Notes under the pieces: model-generated
Databases searched by the model: none
What the model saw: the letters and a program-made list of their open reading frames with translations, nothing else
What the model was told of the DNA's origin: nothing
Made by a program: the position numbers and the translations under genes
Source: Betaproteobacteria bacterium
GTDB taxonomy: Bacteria; Pseudomonadota; Gammaproteobacteria; Burkholderiales; Burkholderiaceae
Assembly (NCBI GenBank): GCA_009921765.1
Contig: RFXC01000093.1
Coordinates: 1-15,481 of the forward strand
Direction of reading: 5' to 3'
DNA: 15,481 bases
Shown here: positions 6,642-13,934 of the stretch, one piece after another
How positions within the stretch are numbered: the stretch's first letter is position 1
Layout of the letters: each line of letters starts with the position of its first letter

Positions 6642-7535
6642 TTACGCTTTGCGGGTGGTGCTGCCCGTGCGTTCGGTGAGCCATTGACGGAATTCGGGAC
6701 CGACCTCGGCATGTTCCTCGCCAAGGTCGACGGTGGCCTGCAGGAAGCCCAGTTTGGAGCCGCAGTCATAGCGCGTGCCTTGATAGCGATACGCGAAAAC
6801 CTTCTCGCGCCTCAGCAACTGTGCAATGCCGTCGGTCAGCTGGATTTCACCGCCCACACCCCGTGGCAGCGCCTCGAGTTCCTTGAAGACGCCCGGGCTC
6901 AGTATGTAGCGGCCGGCGACGGCGAGCGTGGTGGGGGCGACCGCCGGTTCGGGTTTCTCGACGATGCCCGACACATCGACGATGCCATCGGCCACCTCGC
7001 GGCCCGAAACGATGCCGTAGCGCCGCGTGTGCTCGCGCGGCACGTCCTGCACCGCGAGGATGCTGGCCCGCCATTCGGTGTACTGGGCCACCATCTGCGC
7101 CATGACAGGCGGTTTGCCCACCATGAGGTCATCGGCGAGCAGCACGGCGAAGGGTTCGCTGCCCACCAGTTCGCGGGCGCACAGCACCGCATGGCCCAGA
7201 CCCAGCGCGCGCGGCTGGCGCACGTAGGTGCAAAGCATGTCGTCGGGTGCGATGGAGCGTGCGATGGACAGCAGGCTCAGCTTCCCCGCCACCTCGAGCT
7301 CGTTTTCCAGCTCATAGGCGGTGTCGAAGTGGTCCTCGACGCTGCGCTTGGTGCGGCCGGTGACGAAGATCATCTGGCGGATACCCGCCGAATAGGCCTC
7401 CTCCACGGCGTACTGGATGAGGGGCTTGTCGACCACCGGCAGCATTTCCTTGGCCGAGGCCTTGGTGGCGGGAAGGAACCGTGTGCCAAGACCGGCAATC
7501 GGGAACACCGCCTTGCGGATAAGTTGTGCAGTCAT
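6642..7535 (-). CDS. galU: UTP--glucose-1-phosphate uridylyltransferase
   Basis: This 297-residue cytoplasmic enzyme makes UDP-glucose from UTP and glucose-1-phosphate, feeding exopolysaccharide, lipopolysaccharide and trehalose-type pathways. The length is normal for bacterial GalU. It shows the nucleotide-binding start AVFPIAGLGTRFLPATK (9-25), KEMLPVVDKPLIQYAVEEA, the metal/nucleotide LADDLMVG (D135-D136), the GRYIL segment, GEIQLTD (229-235) and the sugar-binding YDCGSK (256-261). The start is the ATG at 7535, where homology begins. A frame extending far upstream lies across the divergent manC gene and is not real. No strong Shine-Dalgarno is seen. It is divergently placed to manC across 123 bases, so both sugar-nucleotide genes may share control. 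Confidence 0.97.
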   Translation of the reverse strand: MTAQLIRKAVFPIAGLGTRFLPATKASAKEMLPVVDKPLIQYAVEEAYSAGIRQMIFVTGRTKRSVEDHFDTAYELENELEVAGKLSLLSIARSIAPDDMLCTYVRQPRALGLGHAVLCARELVGSEPFAVLLADDLMVGKPPVMAQMVAQYTEWRASILAVQDVPREHTRRYGIVSGREVADGIVDVSGIVEKPEPAVAPTTLAVAGRYILSPGVFKELEALPRGVGGEIQLTDGIAQLLRREKVFAYRYQGTRYDCGSKLGFLQATVDLGEEHAEVGPEFRQWLTERTGSTTRKA

Positions 7536-7658
7536 GTTGGGAGGCGCCAGGAGGGGCGTTGAAATGTAGTCTGGCAAGTTTACCGTCCCGTCGGCCGCAC
7601 GACCCCGCTTATCATTGAGGGTTCGGGCACTATTGCCAGCGTCGCGGAGACGTCTCCC
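7536..7658. promoter_or_regulatory. Divergent galU/manC control region
   Basis: These 123 bases must hold the start signals for both genes. Toward galU a TACATT (7563-7568, minus strand) is a possible -10. Toward manC a TATCAT (7610-7615) matches the -10 consensus at five of six positions. Neither has a convincing -35, so the promoters are only suggested. Confidence 0.35.
7646..7657 (+). repeat. 12-bp palindrome containing the manC ribosome-binding site
   Basis: GGAGACGTCTCC is a perfect palindrome one base before the manC ATG. Its left arm is the Shine-Dalgarno GGAG, 9 bases from the start codon. In RNA it can fold as a 4-bp stem with an ACGT loop that would hide the ribosome-binding site. 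In DNA it is a possible operator. Confidence 0.5.
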
Positions 7659-8789
7659 ATGTCCTCTGTTGCCATCACCCCCGTCATCCTTTGTGGCGGA
7701 TCGGGAACCCGCCTCTGGCCGCTCTCGCGCAAGAGCTTCCCCAAGCAGTTTGTACCGCTGGTCGGTGACCAGAGCCTGCTCGAGCTCACGCTGCGGCGGG
7801 TGGCGCCGCTGGGGGAGCAGGTGCTGATGGTGGCGGCCGATGAGCACCGGTTCATGGTGCTGGAGGCGCTGGAAGCGACAGGCGTGACCGGGGCCATGCT
7901 GCTCGAGCCTGCTGCCCGCAATACCGCCGCGGCGATGGCGCTCGCTGCGCTCTATCTTCGCGTGGGCGGCCAGTCCGATTCGCTCATGCTGTTCTGTCCG
8001 TCCGATCATCACATCCCGGATGCTGCGGCGTTCGCCGCGACGGTGACCGAAGGCGTTGCCGCGGCGCAGTCGGGCGCCATCGTCACATTTGGTGTCATGC
8101 CAAGTTTTCCCAGCACCGCCTATGGCTACATCCGGCAAGGCGCCTCGCGGGCGGACGGCAGCCGGCAGGTCGAACGATTCATCGAAAAGCCCAATGCCGC
8201 GCGGGCGGGTGAACTGCTGCTGGCGGGCAACGTGCTCTGGAACGCGGGCATCTTTCTCGCGCGGGCGGACACCCTGATTGAAGCGCTCGAGCGTCATGCG
8301 CCGGACATCGTCACGCAGGTCGCGCGCTCGCTCGAGAACGCGCATCGGGAAACGCTGCCTGCCCGGGGGCCGGCCGGGCAGGTGCCCCTGGTGCGCCCTG
8401 CGGTCGAGCTGTTCTCGGCCACGCGGTCCCAGAGCATCGACTATGCGGTCATGGAAAAACACGACCAGGTGGCGGTCGTTCCTTTTGCCGGGCAGTGGAG
8501 CGACGTGGGCAGCTGGAACGCGGTGGCCGATCTGGTGACGCCCGACCCTCAGTCAAACCGGCTGCAGGGTCAGGGCATGGTGCATGAGGCGCACAACACC
8601 TTTGTTCACGCGCCGCACCGGCCGGTGGTGGCCCTGGGTACCCGCGATCTGCTCATCATCGACACACCCGATGCGGTCCTGGTCGCGCACCGCGATCATG
8701 CCGAACAGGTGAAGGACGTGGTCGCCCGGCTGGAGGGACAGCGCTGGGTTGGTACGACAGCGTCGATCAGGGAGAACGGTTTCAGGTGA
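7659..8789 (+). CDS. manC: Mannose-1-phosphate guanylyltransferase domain (ManC/AlgA-type, broken from its isomerase part)
   Basis: This 376-residue GDP-mannose pyrophosphorylase domain makes GDP-mannose from GTP and mannose-1-phosphate for mannose, fucose, rhamnose or alginate-type polysaccharides. It begins with [25 protein letters not shown] (about 7-31), the nucleotidyltransferase signature. It contains [38 protein letters not shown] and [19 protein letters not shown]. In the usual enzyme of about 470-480 residues, a phosphomannose-isomerase cupin follows in the same frame. Here the reading frame leaves homology after VVARLEGQR, adds 14 unrelated residues (363-376) and stops, while the cupin continues in the -1 frame. 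The start ATG at 7659 has GGAG 9 bases upstream. The nucleotidyltransferase half should be intact, so the protein may still be active for GDP-mannose synthesis. A sequencing error is also possible. Confidence 0.92.
   Translation: MSSVAITPVILCGGSGTRLWPLSRKSFPKQFVPLVGDQSLLELTLRRVAPLGEQVLMVAADEHRFMVLEALEATGVTGAMLLEPAARNTAAAMALAALYLRVGGQSDSLMLFCPSDHHIPDAAAFAATVTEGVAAAQSGAIVTFGVMPSFPSTAYGYIRQGASRADGSRQVERFIEKPNAARAGELLLAGNVLWNAGIFLARADTLIEALERHAPDIVTQVARSLENAHRETLPARGPAGQVPLVRPAVELFSATRSQSIDYAVMEKHDQVAVVPFAGQWSDVGSWNAVADLVTPDPQSNRLQGQGMVHEAHNTFVHAPHRPVVALGTRDLLIIDTPDAVLVAHRDHAEQVKDVVARLEGQRWVGTTASIRENGFR
8744..8749 (+). other. Frame break joining the two halves of manC
   Basis: Adding one G to the GGG at 8746-8748 turns the two frames into a continuous [20 protein letters not shown], which reads through the expected WG-YDS-D-G-RFQVKR start of the isomerase cupin. 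The linker before it also looks shorter than normal, as the usual HRKVYRPW-like stretch is missing. This suggests either a small deletion in the linker or a lost base in a short G run. Confidence 0.75.
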
Positions 8790-9070
8790 AGCGGATCGGG
8801 GTCAAGCCCGGCGCGAGCCTGAGCCTCCAGAAGCACCACCACCGCGCCGAGCACTGGATTGTGGTGAAGGGCACGGCCGAGGTCACGCGTGGCAGCGACA
8901 CGTTTCTGCTGAGCGAAAACCAGTCGACCTACATTCCGGTGGGGGAAGTACACCGGCTTCGCAACCCCGGCAAGATCGAGCTCGAGATGATCGAGGTCCA
9001 GTCGGGTGGTTATCTGGGCGAAGACGATATCGTGCGCTTGGAGGACACGTACGGTCGGGCGGCGCGCTGA
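8786..9070 (+). CDS. Mannose-6-phosphate isomerase type II cupin domain, separated from ManC
   Basis: This 94-residue frame is the C-terminal isomerase domain of ManC/AlgA-type proteins, which interconverts fructose-6-phosphate and mannose-6-phosphate. It has the metal-binding cupin motif [12 protein letters not shown] (H17, H18, E22 and H23 region), GTAEVTRG, then the second motif around IPVGEVHRL with H56. The family C-terminus [18 protein letters not shown] is complete. A GTG at 8786 overlaps the manC stop codon (GTGA), with GGGAG about 11 bases upstream, so translation by coupling is conceivable. However, homology extends 14 residues upstream in this frame ([14 protein letters not shown]), so a protein starting here would lack the first strand of the domain. 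Most likely it is the tail of a frame-broken manC, and the isomerase activity may be lost or reduced. Confidence 0.7.
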   Translation: MKRIGVKPGASLSLQKHHHRAEHWIVVKGTAEVTRGSDTFLLSENQSTYIPVGEVHRLRNPGKIELEMIEVQSGGYLGEDDIVRLEDTYGRAAR

Positions 9071-9108
9071 ACGAACTGCGTGCTGAACGGGCGGCTCGAT
9101 GAACGGGG

Positions 9109-9129
9109 GGCGGCGAGGGAGTCGCCGCC
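9109..9129. terminator. Hairpin terminator between manC and the convergent reductase gene
   Basis: GGCGGCGA (9109-9116) pairs perfectly with TCGCCGCC (9122-9129) across a GGGAG loop, 38 bases after the stop of the isomerase frame. GGTTCTC follows on the plus strand, so the U-tract is weak. Confidence 0.5.
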
Positions 9130-9142
9130 GGTTCTCGGCGGC
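9124..9142. repeat. Second hairpin sharing an arm with the 9109-9129 hairpin
   Basis: GCCGCCG (9124-9130) pairs perfectly with CGGCGGC (9136-9142) over a GTTCT loop. Its left arm overlaps the right arm of the neighbouring hairpin, so the two structures exclude each other. It touches the stop codon of the minus-strand reductase and may serve as that gene's terminator. Confidence 0.4.
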
Positions 9143-10014
9143 TAACGGTCCGTGATCAGCCGCACCAGCTCGGGCAGCATGGCCTGCGGCTCGGTGTCGG
9201 CTGCGCTCTGGAGCGAGGAGAGCACCGCCTGGGCAACCGTGCGGTCTGCGCCGGTGTCGGCCGCCATGGTCCCGTAGTAGCCCAGATCCTTGCAGGCGTT
9301 CGCGATGCTGAAGCGCAGCGCCCCCACGTCGCCCGTCAGCAGGAAGGGCTTGAGGCGCTCGAGCGCAATGCCGCCGCCGCCGCCGCGGTCGAGCACGCCA
9401 ACGAACACGTCGGCCGGCACGCCTGAGCGTTGCGCGCAGGCGGCCGCCTCGGCGATCAGGGTGACCAATCCCAGCGAAACAAAGTTGTGCAGCAGCTTCA
9501 TGCGGTGTCCGGCACCGATCGGCCCCGCATGAAATAGGGTTTCTGAAAAGCAGGCGAGCACAGGTCGGCAGCGTTCGAGAAGACCGGCATCACCGCCCAC
9601 CAGCAGATTGAGCCTGCCCTCGGCCGCCTCCTTGGGCGTACGGGTCATGGCAGCGTCGAGGAAGTTTCCGCCAGCCGCAGCGACGAGGGCTGCCACCCGC
9701 TCGGTCGATGAGGGGATGGACGTGGAGAGGTCGATCACTGTGGTCCCCGCGCGCAGCCCGGCGAGCGCGCCGTCGGGGCCGGCAAGCGCTGCCTCGACCT
9801 GCGGGCTCCCAGTGACGCAGATGAGCAGCACATCAACCTGCGCCGCGAGGGCGCGCGGGCTGTCATGGACTTTCGCCCCGGCGGCCACCAGCGAATCGAT
9901 CGGCTGGTTGCCTGGATGATTGAGCACATGCAGGACGCAGCCGTGCTTGACCAGATTGGCGGCGATGCCAATGCCCATCATGCCGACGCCGATCAGTCCA
10001 ACGACAGTAGCCAT
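9142..10014 (-). CDS. NAD(P)-dependent 3-hydroxyisobutyrate dehydrogenase-family oxidoreductase
   Basis: This 290-residue cytoplasmic beta-hydroxyacid dehydrogenase oxidises 3-hydroxy acids or reduces the matching semialdehydes. The Rossmann start GLIGVGMMGIGIAANL (6-21) and VTGSPQVEAAL precede the TVIDLSTSIPSST strand. The catalytic Lys is K173 in GAGHRMKLLHNF, with N177 four residues on. The substrate loop usually reads D-x-P-V-S-G-G; here it is DAAMTRTPKEAAEGRLNLLVGG (120-141). The missing SGG and the Arg-Thr pair recall the sulfolactaldehyde reductase YihU more than GarR or MmsB, but this is comparison from memory. The start ATG at 10014 has GGAG 7 bases upstream (TGGAGACACT). The substrate is therefore open. 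It is divergent from an alpha/beta hydrolase gene across 126 bases. Confidence 0.9.
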   Translation of the reverse strand: MATVVGLIGVGMMGIGIAANLVKHGCVLHVLNHPGNQPIDSLVAAGAKVHDSPRALAAQVDVLLICVTGSPQVEAALAGPDGALAGLRAGTTVIDLSTSIPSSTERVAALVAAAGGNFLDAAMTRTPKEAAEGRLNLLVGGDAGLLERCRPVLACFSETLFHAGPIGAGHRMKLLHNFVSLGLVTLIAEAAACAQRSGVPADVFVGVLDRGGGGGIALERLKPFLLTGDVGALRFSIANACKDLGYYGTMAADTGADRTVAQAVLSSLQSAADTEPQAMLPELVRLITDR

Positions 10015-10140
10015 AGTGTCTCCAGCCAGGGGGGAAGTGGAGTCGTAACTCTACCCCCGGCCGGTTGCGTGAACGCAGCCCGCGATGGCAAGGGGGTCCG
10101 TTTTGCAGTAAGGTTCGTCGGTTTTCAAGGAGATCGAACG
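10015..10140. promoter_or_regulatory. Divergent control region of reductase and hydrolase genes
   Basis: These 126 bases separate two divergent genes. A 12-bp dyad TGCGTGAACGCA (10066-10077, five-base arms and a GA centre) sits centrally. GAGTCGTAACTC nearby is a weaker four-base-arm dyad. No convincing -35/-10 pair was found for either direction. The hydrolase has a strong Shine-Dalgarno, AAGGAG, 8 bases before its ATG. Confidence 0.35.
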
Positions 10141-11025
10141 ATGGCCTACGCGGTCACCGATGACGGAGTGAAGCTCTTCTGCGAATCTACCGGAAGCGGC
10201 ATTCCTGTCCTTTTCATTCACGAGTTCGCCGGCGATTCCGGAAGCTGGGAACCGCAGGTGCGCCACTTCGGCCGCCGCTACCGCTGCATCACCTACAACG
10301 CGCGCGGCTATCCGCCGTCTGATGTCCCGCCCACGTCGGCCTCCTACTCGCAGCAGCGGGCGGTGCAGGACGCTATCGCCGTGCTCGACCATTTCGGCGT
10401 GGCGCGTGCCCACATCGTTGGCCTGTCGATGGGTGGCTTTGCTACGTTGCATCTTGGTATCCATCACCCCGATCGCGCGCTTTCCCTCTGTGTGGCGGGC
10501 TGTGGGTATGGTGCTGAGCCCGACAAACGCGACCAGTTCCGTCGTGAGTCCGAGGCATCGGCCGCCATGCTGCTCGAGCAGGGCATGGATGCGTTTGTCG
10601 ATCGCTACGCGCTGGGCCCCACCCGGGTGCAGTTTCAGAACAAAGACCCGCGCGGATTCGAAGAGTTCAAGGCCGACTTTCGTCGGCACTCGGCCCTCGG
10701 ATCGGCCAATACGCAGCTGGGTGTGCAACGCGAGCGGCCGTCGCTTTTCGATCTGCGAGACGACATGGCTCGCATCAAGGTGCCCACGCTCATTCTGAAC
10801 GGCGATGAAGACTGGCCTTGCCTGCTGCCCGCCCTCATGATGAAGGAAGTCATTTCATCGGCGGCCATGGCGGTGATCCCCAATGCAGGGCACACCATCA
10901 ACATCGAGGTACCGGACGCGTTCAATCGCGAGCTGGGCGATTTCCTGTCCTGGGTAGATTCAGGCAGCTGGCCGCAGCGTGATCCGCGTGCCATGGGCAA
11001 GTCCATTCTCGGCATGGCCAAGTAG
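10141..11025 (+). CDS. Alpha/beta-fold hydrolase
   Basis: This 294-residue cytoplasmic hydrolase has a full predicted triad. The nucleophile is S96 in GLSMGGF, the acid is D224 in LILNGDEDWPC (the GxxD position; D222 is the alternative), and the base is H251 in NAGHTINIE. The oxyanion-hole region HEFAGDSGSW (27-36) has Glu after the His, where Gly is usual. The overall layout, including YNARGYPPSD and the cap near 130-200, resembles 3-oxoadipate enol-lactonase, ring-cleavage product hydrolases and haloperoxidase-like esterases. The substrate cannot be fixed. The start ATG has a strong AAGGAG. The next gene begins 7 bases after its stop and the third follows 4 bases later, so this is the first gene of a tight operon with the NDH-like/SelD protein. 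No signal peptide is seen. Confidence 0.9.
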   Translation: MAYAVTDDGVKLFCESTGSGIPVLFIHEFAGDSGSWEPQVRHFGRRYRCITYNARGYPPSDVPPTSASYSQQRAVQDAIAVLDHFGVARAHIVGLSMGGFATLHLGIHHPDRALSLCVAGCGYGAEPDKRDQFRRESEASAAMLLEQGMDAFVDRYALGPTRVQFQNKDPRGFEEFKADFRRHSALGSANTQLGVQRERPSLFDLRDDMARIKVPTLILNGDEDWPCLLPALMMKEVISSAAMAVIPNAGHTINIEVPDAFNRELGDFLSWVDSGSWPQRDPRAMGKSILGMAK

Positions 11026-11032
11026 GGAGACG

Positions 11033-11659
11033 ATGGTGCCTGTGGGTGGAGTGGGTGCCGGACCCCGGGCGCCCTCGGCGAGCGACAGCATCTTTGATCG
11101 CGGTCGCCTGGGCGACACCATGCGCCAGCGGCTCGAGCAGATGGCGTTTGCCGAGGAGGCAAGACGAGCCGCCCGGCCTGATGCCGCGGCCGCGCGCGAC
11201 CCGGTGCGGGCTGCGCCGGAGGCGGCGAGCAGGGTCAAAACAGCAGCGGCACCCGAGGGTGGGCTTTCGCCCTCAACCAGATTGGCCATGAACCGGCTCG
11301 ACTCGCAGCGTGATCAGCTCTCCGGCTCGGCGCTGCAGTCGCGAGACCTCCGCGCGTCGCAGACCGCCCCGCAGGCGGAACCTGGGCAGCGGTCCTCCGT
11401 TGGGGAAATGCGTGCCGCCGAGCGCTTGTCGGAGGATCGCGTGCGCGTGCAGCGCTCCGATGATGATCGCGTCGCTTCGGTACGGGTCGATTCGCGACGA
11501 GCCGAGCGCGTCGCGCGGCGTGATGAGGCCGAGCCCGCGGTGGCGACGGCTGCCGAGGATCTTCGCAGCCGCCTGAAAGACGAATCGGTTCGCAGCGCCG
11601 ATGTCATGACCGAAGCCGCCACGCAGCGGGCGCTGCGCGACTATCTTCGCGCTGGCTGA
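11033..11659 (+). CDS. Hypothetical Arg-rich, probably disordered protein
   Basis: I do not recognise this 208-residue protein. By my count it has 35 Arg but only 2 Lys, with no Cys, Trp or His and one Tyr. It is rich in Ala, Asp, Glu, Ser and Gln, so it is highly charged and probably largely disordered. Two short stretches could be amphipathic helices: about 25-49 (RLGDTMRQRLEQMAFAEE) and about 174-206 (AEDLRSRLKDESVRSAD through the C-terminus). It has no signal peptide or membrane segment. The ATG at 11033 has GGGAG just upstream and follows the hydrolase stop by 7 bases. An earlier in-frame start at 10979 would overlap the hydrolase gene and is disfavoured. The stop is 4 bases before the GTG of the SelD fusion, so translation is probably coupled. 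The frame is long and uninterrupted and fits the spacing of both neighbours, which argues that it is real. Confidence 0.7.
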   Translation: MVPVGGVGAGPRAPSASDSIFDRGRLGDTMRQRLEQMAFAEEARRAARPDAAAARDPVRAAPEAASRVKTAAAPEGGLSPSTRLAMNRLDSQRDQLSGSALQSRDLRASQTAPQAEPGQRSSVGEMRAAERLSEDRVRVQRSDDDRVASVRVDSRRAERVARRDEAEPAVATAAEDLRSRLKDESVRSADVMTEAATQRALRDYLRAG

Positions 11660-11663
11660 CTCC

Positions 11664-13925
11664 GTGCTGCGGGACCTGGTGCTGGTGGGCGGTGGCCACG
11701 CCCACGTTGGGGTGTTGCGGCGCTTTGCGATGCAACCGGAGCCGGGGGTGCGGCTCACGCTGATCAGCCGCGCATCCGCGAGCCCCTACTCCGGCATGCT
11801 GCCCGGCTATATCGCCGGGCACTATGCGTGGGATGAGGTGCATATCGACCTCGACCGGCTGTGCCGGTTTGCGCAGGCCACACTGATTCGAGGGGAAGTG
11901 GTTGGCATCGATCGTGCTGCGCGGCGCGTGCTGCTCGCCGGGCGGCCGCCCATCGCCTACGATCTTCTGTCGCTCAATCTGGGATCGACGCCAAAAAACG
12001 ATGCCGTGCCTGGAGCCGCCGAGCATGCGGTAGGGGTCAAGCCCATCGACGGATTCAACAACCGCTGGCTCTCGCTCTACCAGAGGCTCTCGGACCTGCC
12101 GCGCCGGGCGAGCATCGCCGTGGTGGGTGCGGGCGCAGCCGGGGTGGAGCTCGCCTTCGCGCTTCATGAGCGGCTGGGAGCCCGTCTGCGCGAACTGGGG
12201 CGGCCCGCAGATACCCCGCTCATTGCGCTATATGGTGCCGACCCACGGCTGCTGCCCACTCACGCCGATGCGGTCCGTCGCCGGGTGCGCCCTCTCCTTG
12301 CAGCGCGAGGTATCGAGCTCCGGCTAGGCGACCCGGTGACGCGGGTGGATGCGGGGGCGCTGGTCTGGCGTGGCGAGCGGTTCAGTCACGATGAGATCAT
12401 CTGGGTGACCCAGGCGGGGGGCGCGCCGTGGTTGCGCGACACGGGGCTCGCGCTCGACCGCGAGGGGTTTATCGAGGTTGAGAGCAGTCTGCGCTCGCGT
12501 AGCGATGCGGCGGTGTTTGCCGCTGGCGATATCGTGTCCTATCCTGGGCGTGCACTCGAGAAAGCCGGCGTGTTTGCAGTCCGGATGGGGCGGCCGCTCG
12601 CCGACAACCTGCGTCGGGCGCTGCGCGGTGAGCCACTCAGGCCCTATCGACCGCAGCGCCACTGGCTCGCGCTGCTTGCCACGGGCGGGCGCCACGCCAT
12701 CGCCTCGCGCGGGCCGTTCGGTTTCGCGGGGCACTGGGTCTGGCACTGGAAAGACTGGATCGACCGGCGCTTCATGCGCCGGTTCTCGGCATTGGCCATG
12801 CCGCGCGAGTCCATGCCGCGGTCCCTAGCCACGGAGGGGCATCGGCTCGCTCTTGATCCCGCCGAGGCCACGCAGGCGCTGTCGGTTCTCGCCATGCGAT
12901 GCGGCGGGTGCGGCGCGAAGGTGGGTGCCGACATCCTGTCACGCGTGCTGGCCCGCCTTGATCCGGCTCATCACCCGGATGTGCTGATCGGGCTCGATGC
13001 GCCCGATGATGCCGCCGTGATTGCGCTGCCTGCTGGGCAGGCGCTGGTCCAGAGCGTCGATTTTTTTCGCTCGTTCATTGAAGACCCCTGGCTGTTTGGC
13101 CGGATCGCAGCCACTCACGCGCTGAGCGATCTGTTCGCCATGGGCGCGTCGCCGCAGAGTGCGGCTGCGCTCGTGACCGTACCCCCGGCGCTCGATGCCA
13201 AAGTCGAGGAACTGCTGGTGCAGTTGATGAGCGGCGCGCTTCAGGTGCTCCGCGAGGCGGGTTGTGCGCTGGTCGGTGGGCATACCGCCGAGGGGCAGGA
13301 GCTCGCGATGGGGTTTGCGGTGAATGGCACGACACCGGCATCGCTCACAGCGCTCATGCGGAAATCCGGGCTCATGCCGGGTGACGCGCTGGTGCTCACC
13401 AAACCGCTCGGTACCGGCACCCTGCTGGTCGCGCGTGAAATGCTTGCTGCGCGCGGCGGCTGGATCGATGAGGCATTGGCGAGCATGCTTCAGTCCAATC
13501 AGGCGGCGGCGCAGTGCCTGCGCGCGCATGGTGTCCGTGCCTGCACCGACGTGACGGGCTTCGGTCTGCTGGGCCATCTGTCCGAGATGGTTCGTGCAAG
13601 CGGCGTGGCTGCCAGATTGTCACTGGGTGCCATTCCTGCGCTGGCCGGCGCCCTGTCCACGCTCGCAAGCGGGCACCGCAGTTCGCTCCATGCGGGCAAC
13701 CTCCGCATCGCGCCGCTGGTGGGTGGCTTCGAACGCCTGGCGGAGGATCCCCGCGTGCAACTCCTCTTTGACCCGCAAACCTCGGGTGGCCTGCTGGCAG
13801 GCGTGCCCGCCGACCGTGCCCGTGAGTGCGTGGCTGCCCTTCACGCGCTGGGCTGCGTGGCGGCTACGGTGGTGGGGGAAGTGGTGGCACCTGGCGAGGG
13901 CGAGCCGCTGCTCGCGCTGGTCTGA
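11664..13925 (+). CDS. selD: Bifunctional NADH dehydrogenase-like (FAD) protein / selenide, water dikinase
   Basis: This 753-residue protein fuses two enzymes. Residues about 1-375 form a type II NADH dehydrogenase-like pyridine-nucleotide oxidoreductase. The FAD motif is VLVGGGHAHVGVL (6-18), the NAD(P) motif is IAVVGAGAAGVELA (151-164), and the second FAD contact is VFAAGDI (284-290). Residues about 405-753 form SelD, which makes selenophosphate from selenide and ATP. Its N-terminal catalytic motif is GGCGAKVG, with C416 and K419 matching E. coli Cys17 and Lys20. Cys is used, not selenocysteine. DDAAVI (449-454) and QSVDFFRSFIEDPW with GRIAATHALSDLFAMGA (463-495) are metal/ATP regions. Such fusions are known in some bacteria, and the flavoprotein half may supply or handle reduced selenium, which is inference. 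The start is a GTG at 11664, 4 bases after the previous stop. No selA, selB, selC or selU is in the window. Confidence 0.94.
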   Translation: MLRDLVLVGGGHAHVGVLRRFAMQPEPGVRLTLISRASASPYSGMLPGYIAGHYAWDEVHIDLDRLCRFAQATLIRGEVVGIDRAARRVLLAGRPPIAYDLLSLNLGSTPKNDAVPGAAEHAVGVKPIDGFNNRWLSLYQRLSDLPRRASIAVVGAGAAGVELAFALHERLGARLRELGRPADTPLIALYGADPRLLPTHADAVRRRVRPLLAARGIELRLGDPVTRVDAGALVWRGERFSHDEIIWVTQAGGAPWLRDTGLALDREGFIEVESSLRSRSDAAVFAAGDIVSYPGRALEKAGVFAVRMGRPLADNLRRALRGEPLRPYRPQRHWLALLATGGRHAIASRGPFGFAGHWVWHWKDWIDRRFMRRFSALAMPRESMPRSLATEGHRLALDPAEATQALSVLAMRCGGCGAKVGADILSRVLARLDPAHHPDVLIGLDAPDDAAVIALPAGQALVQSVDFFRSFIEDPWLFGRIAATHALSDLFAMGASPQSAAALVTVPPALDAKVEELLVQLMSGALQVLREAGCALVGGHTAEGQELAMGFAVNGTTPASLTALMRKSGLMPGDALVLTKPLGTGTLLVAREMLAARGGWIDEALASMLQSNQAAAQCLRAHGVRACTDVTGFGLLGHLSEMVRASGVAARLSLGAIPALAGALSTLASGHRSSLHAGNLRIAPLVGGFERLAEDPRVQLLFDPQTSGGLLAGVPADRARECVAALHALGCVAATVVGEVVAPGEGEPLLALV

Positions 13926-13934
13926 GCGAGCGCG

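Noticed and set aside
6642..8462. A 606-codon minus-strand frame that would extend galU far upstream
   Set aside because: The first 300 or so residues lie antisense to manC and have no protein-like character; GalU homology begins at the ATG at 7535.
8740..8790. Programmed -1 ribosomal frameshifting in manC
   Set aside because: No X XXY YYZ slippery heptamer or evident downstream pseudoknot is seen at the junction; mutation or sequencing error is simpler.
12901..12925. Selenocysteine in SelD
   Set aside because: The catalytic position is a normal Cys codon and there is no in-frame TGA within the frame.
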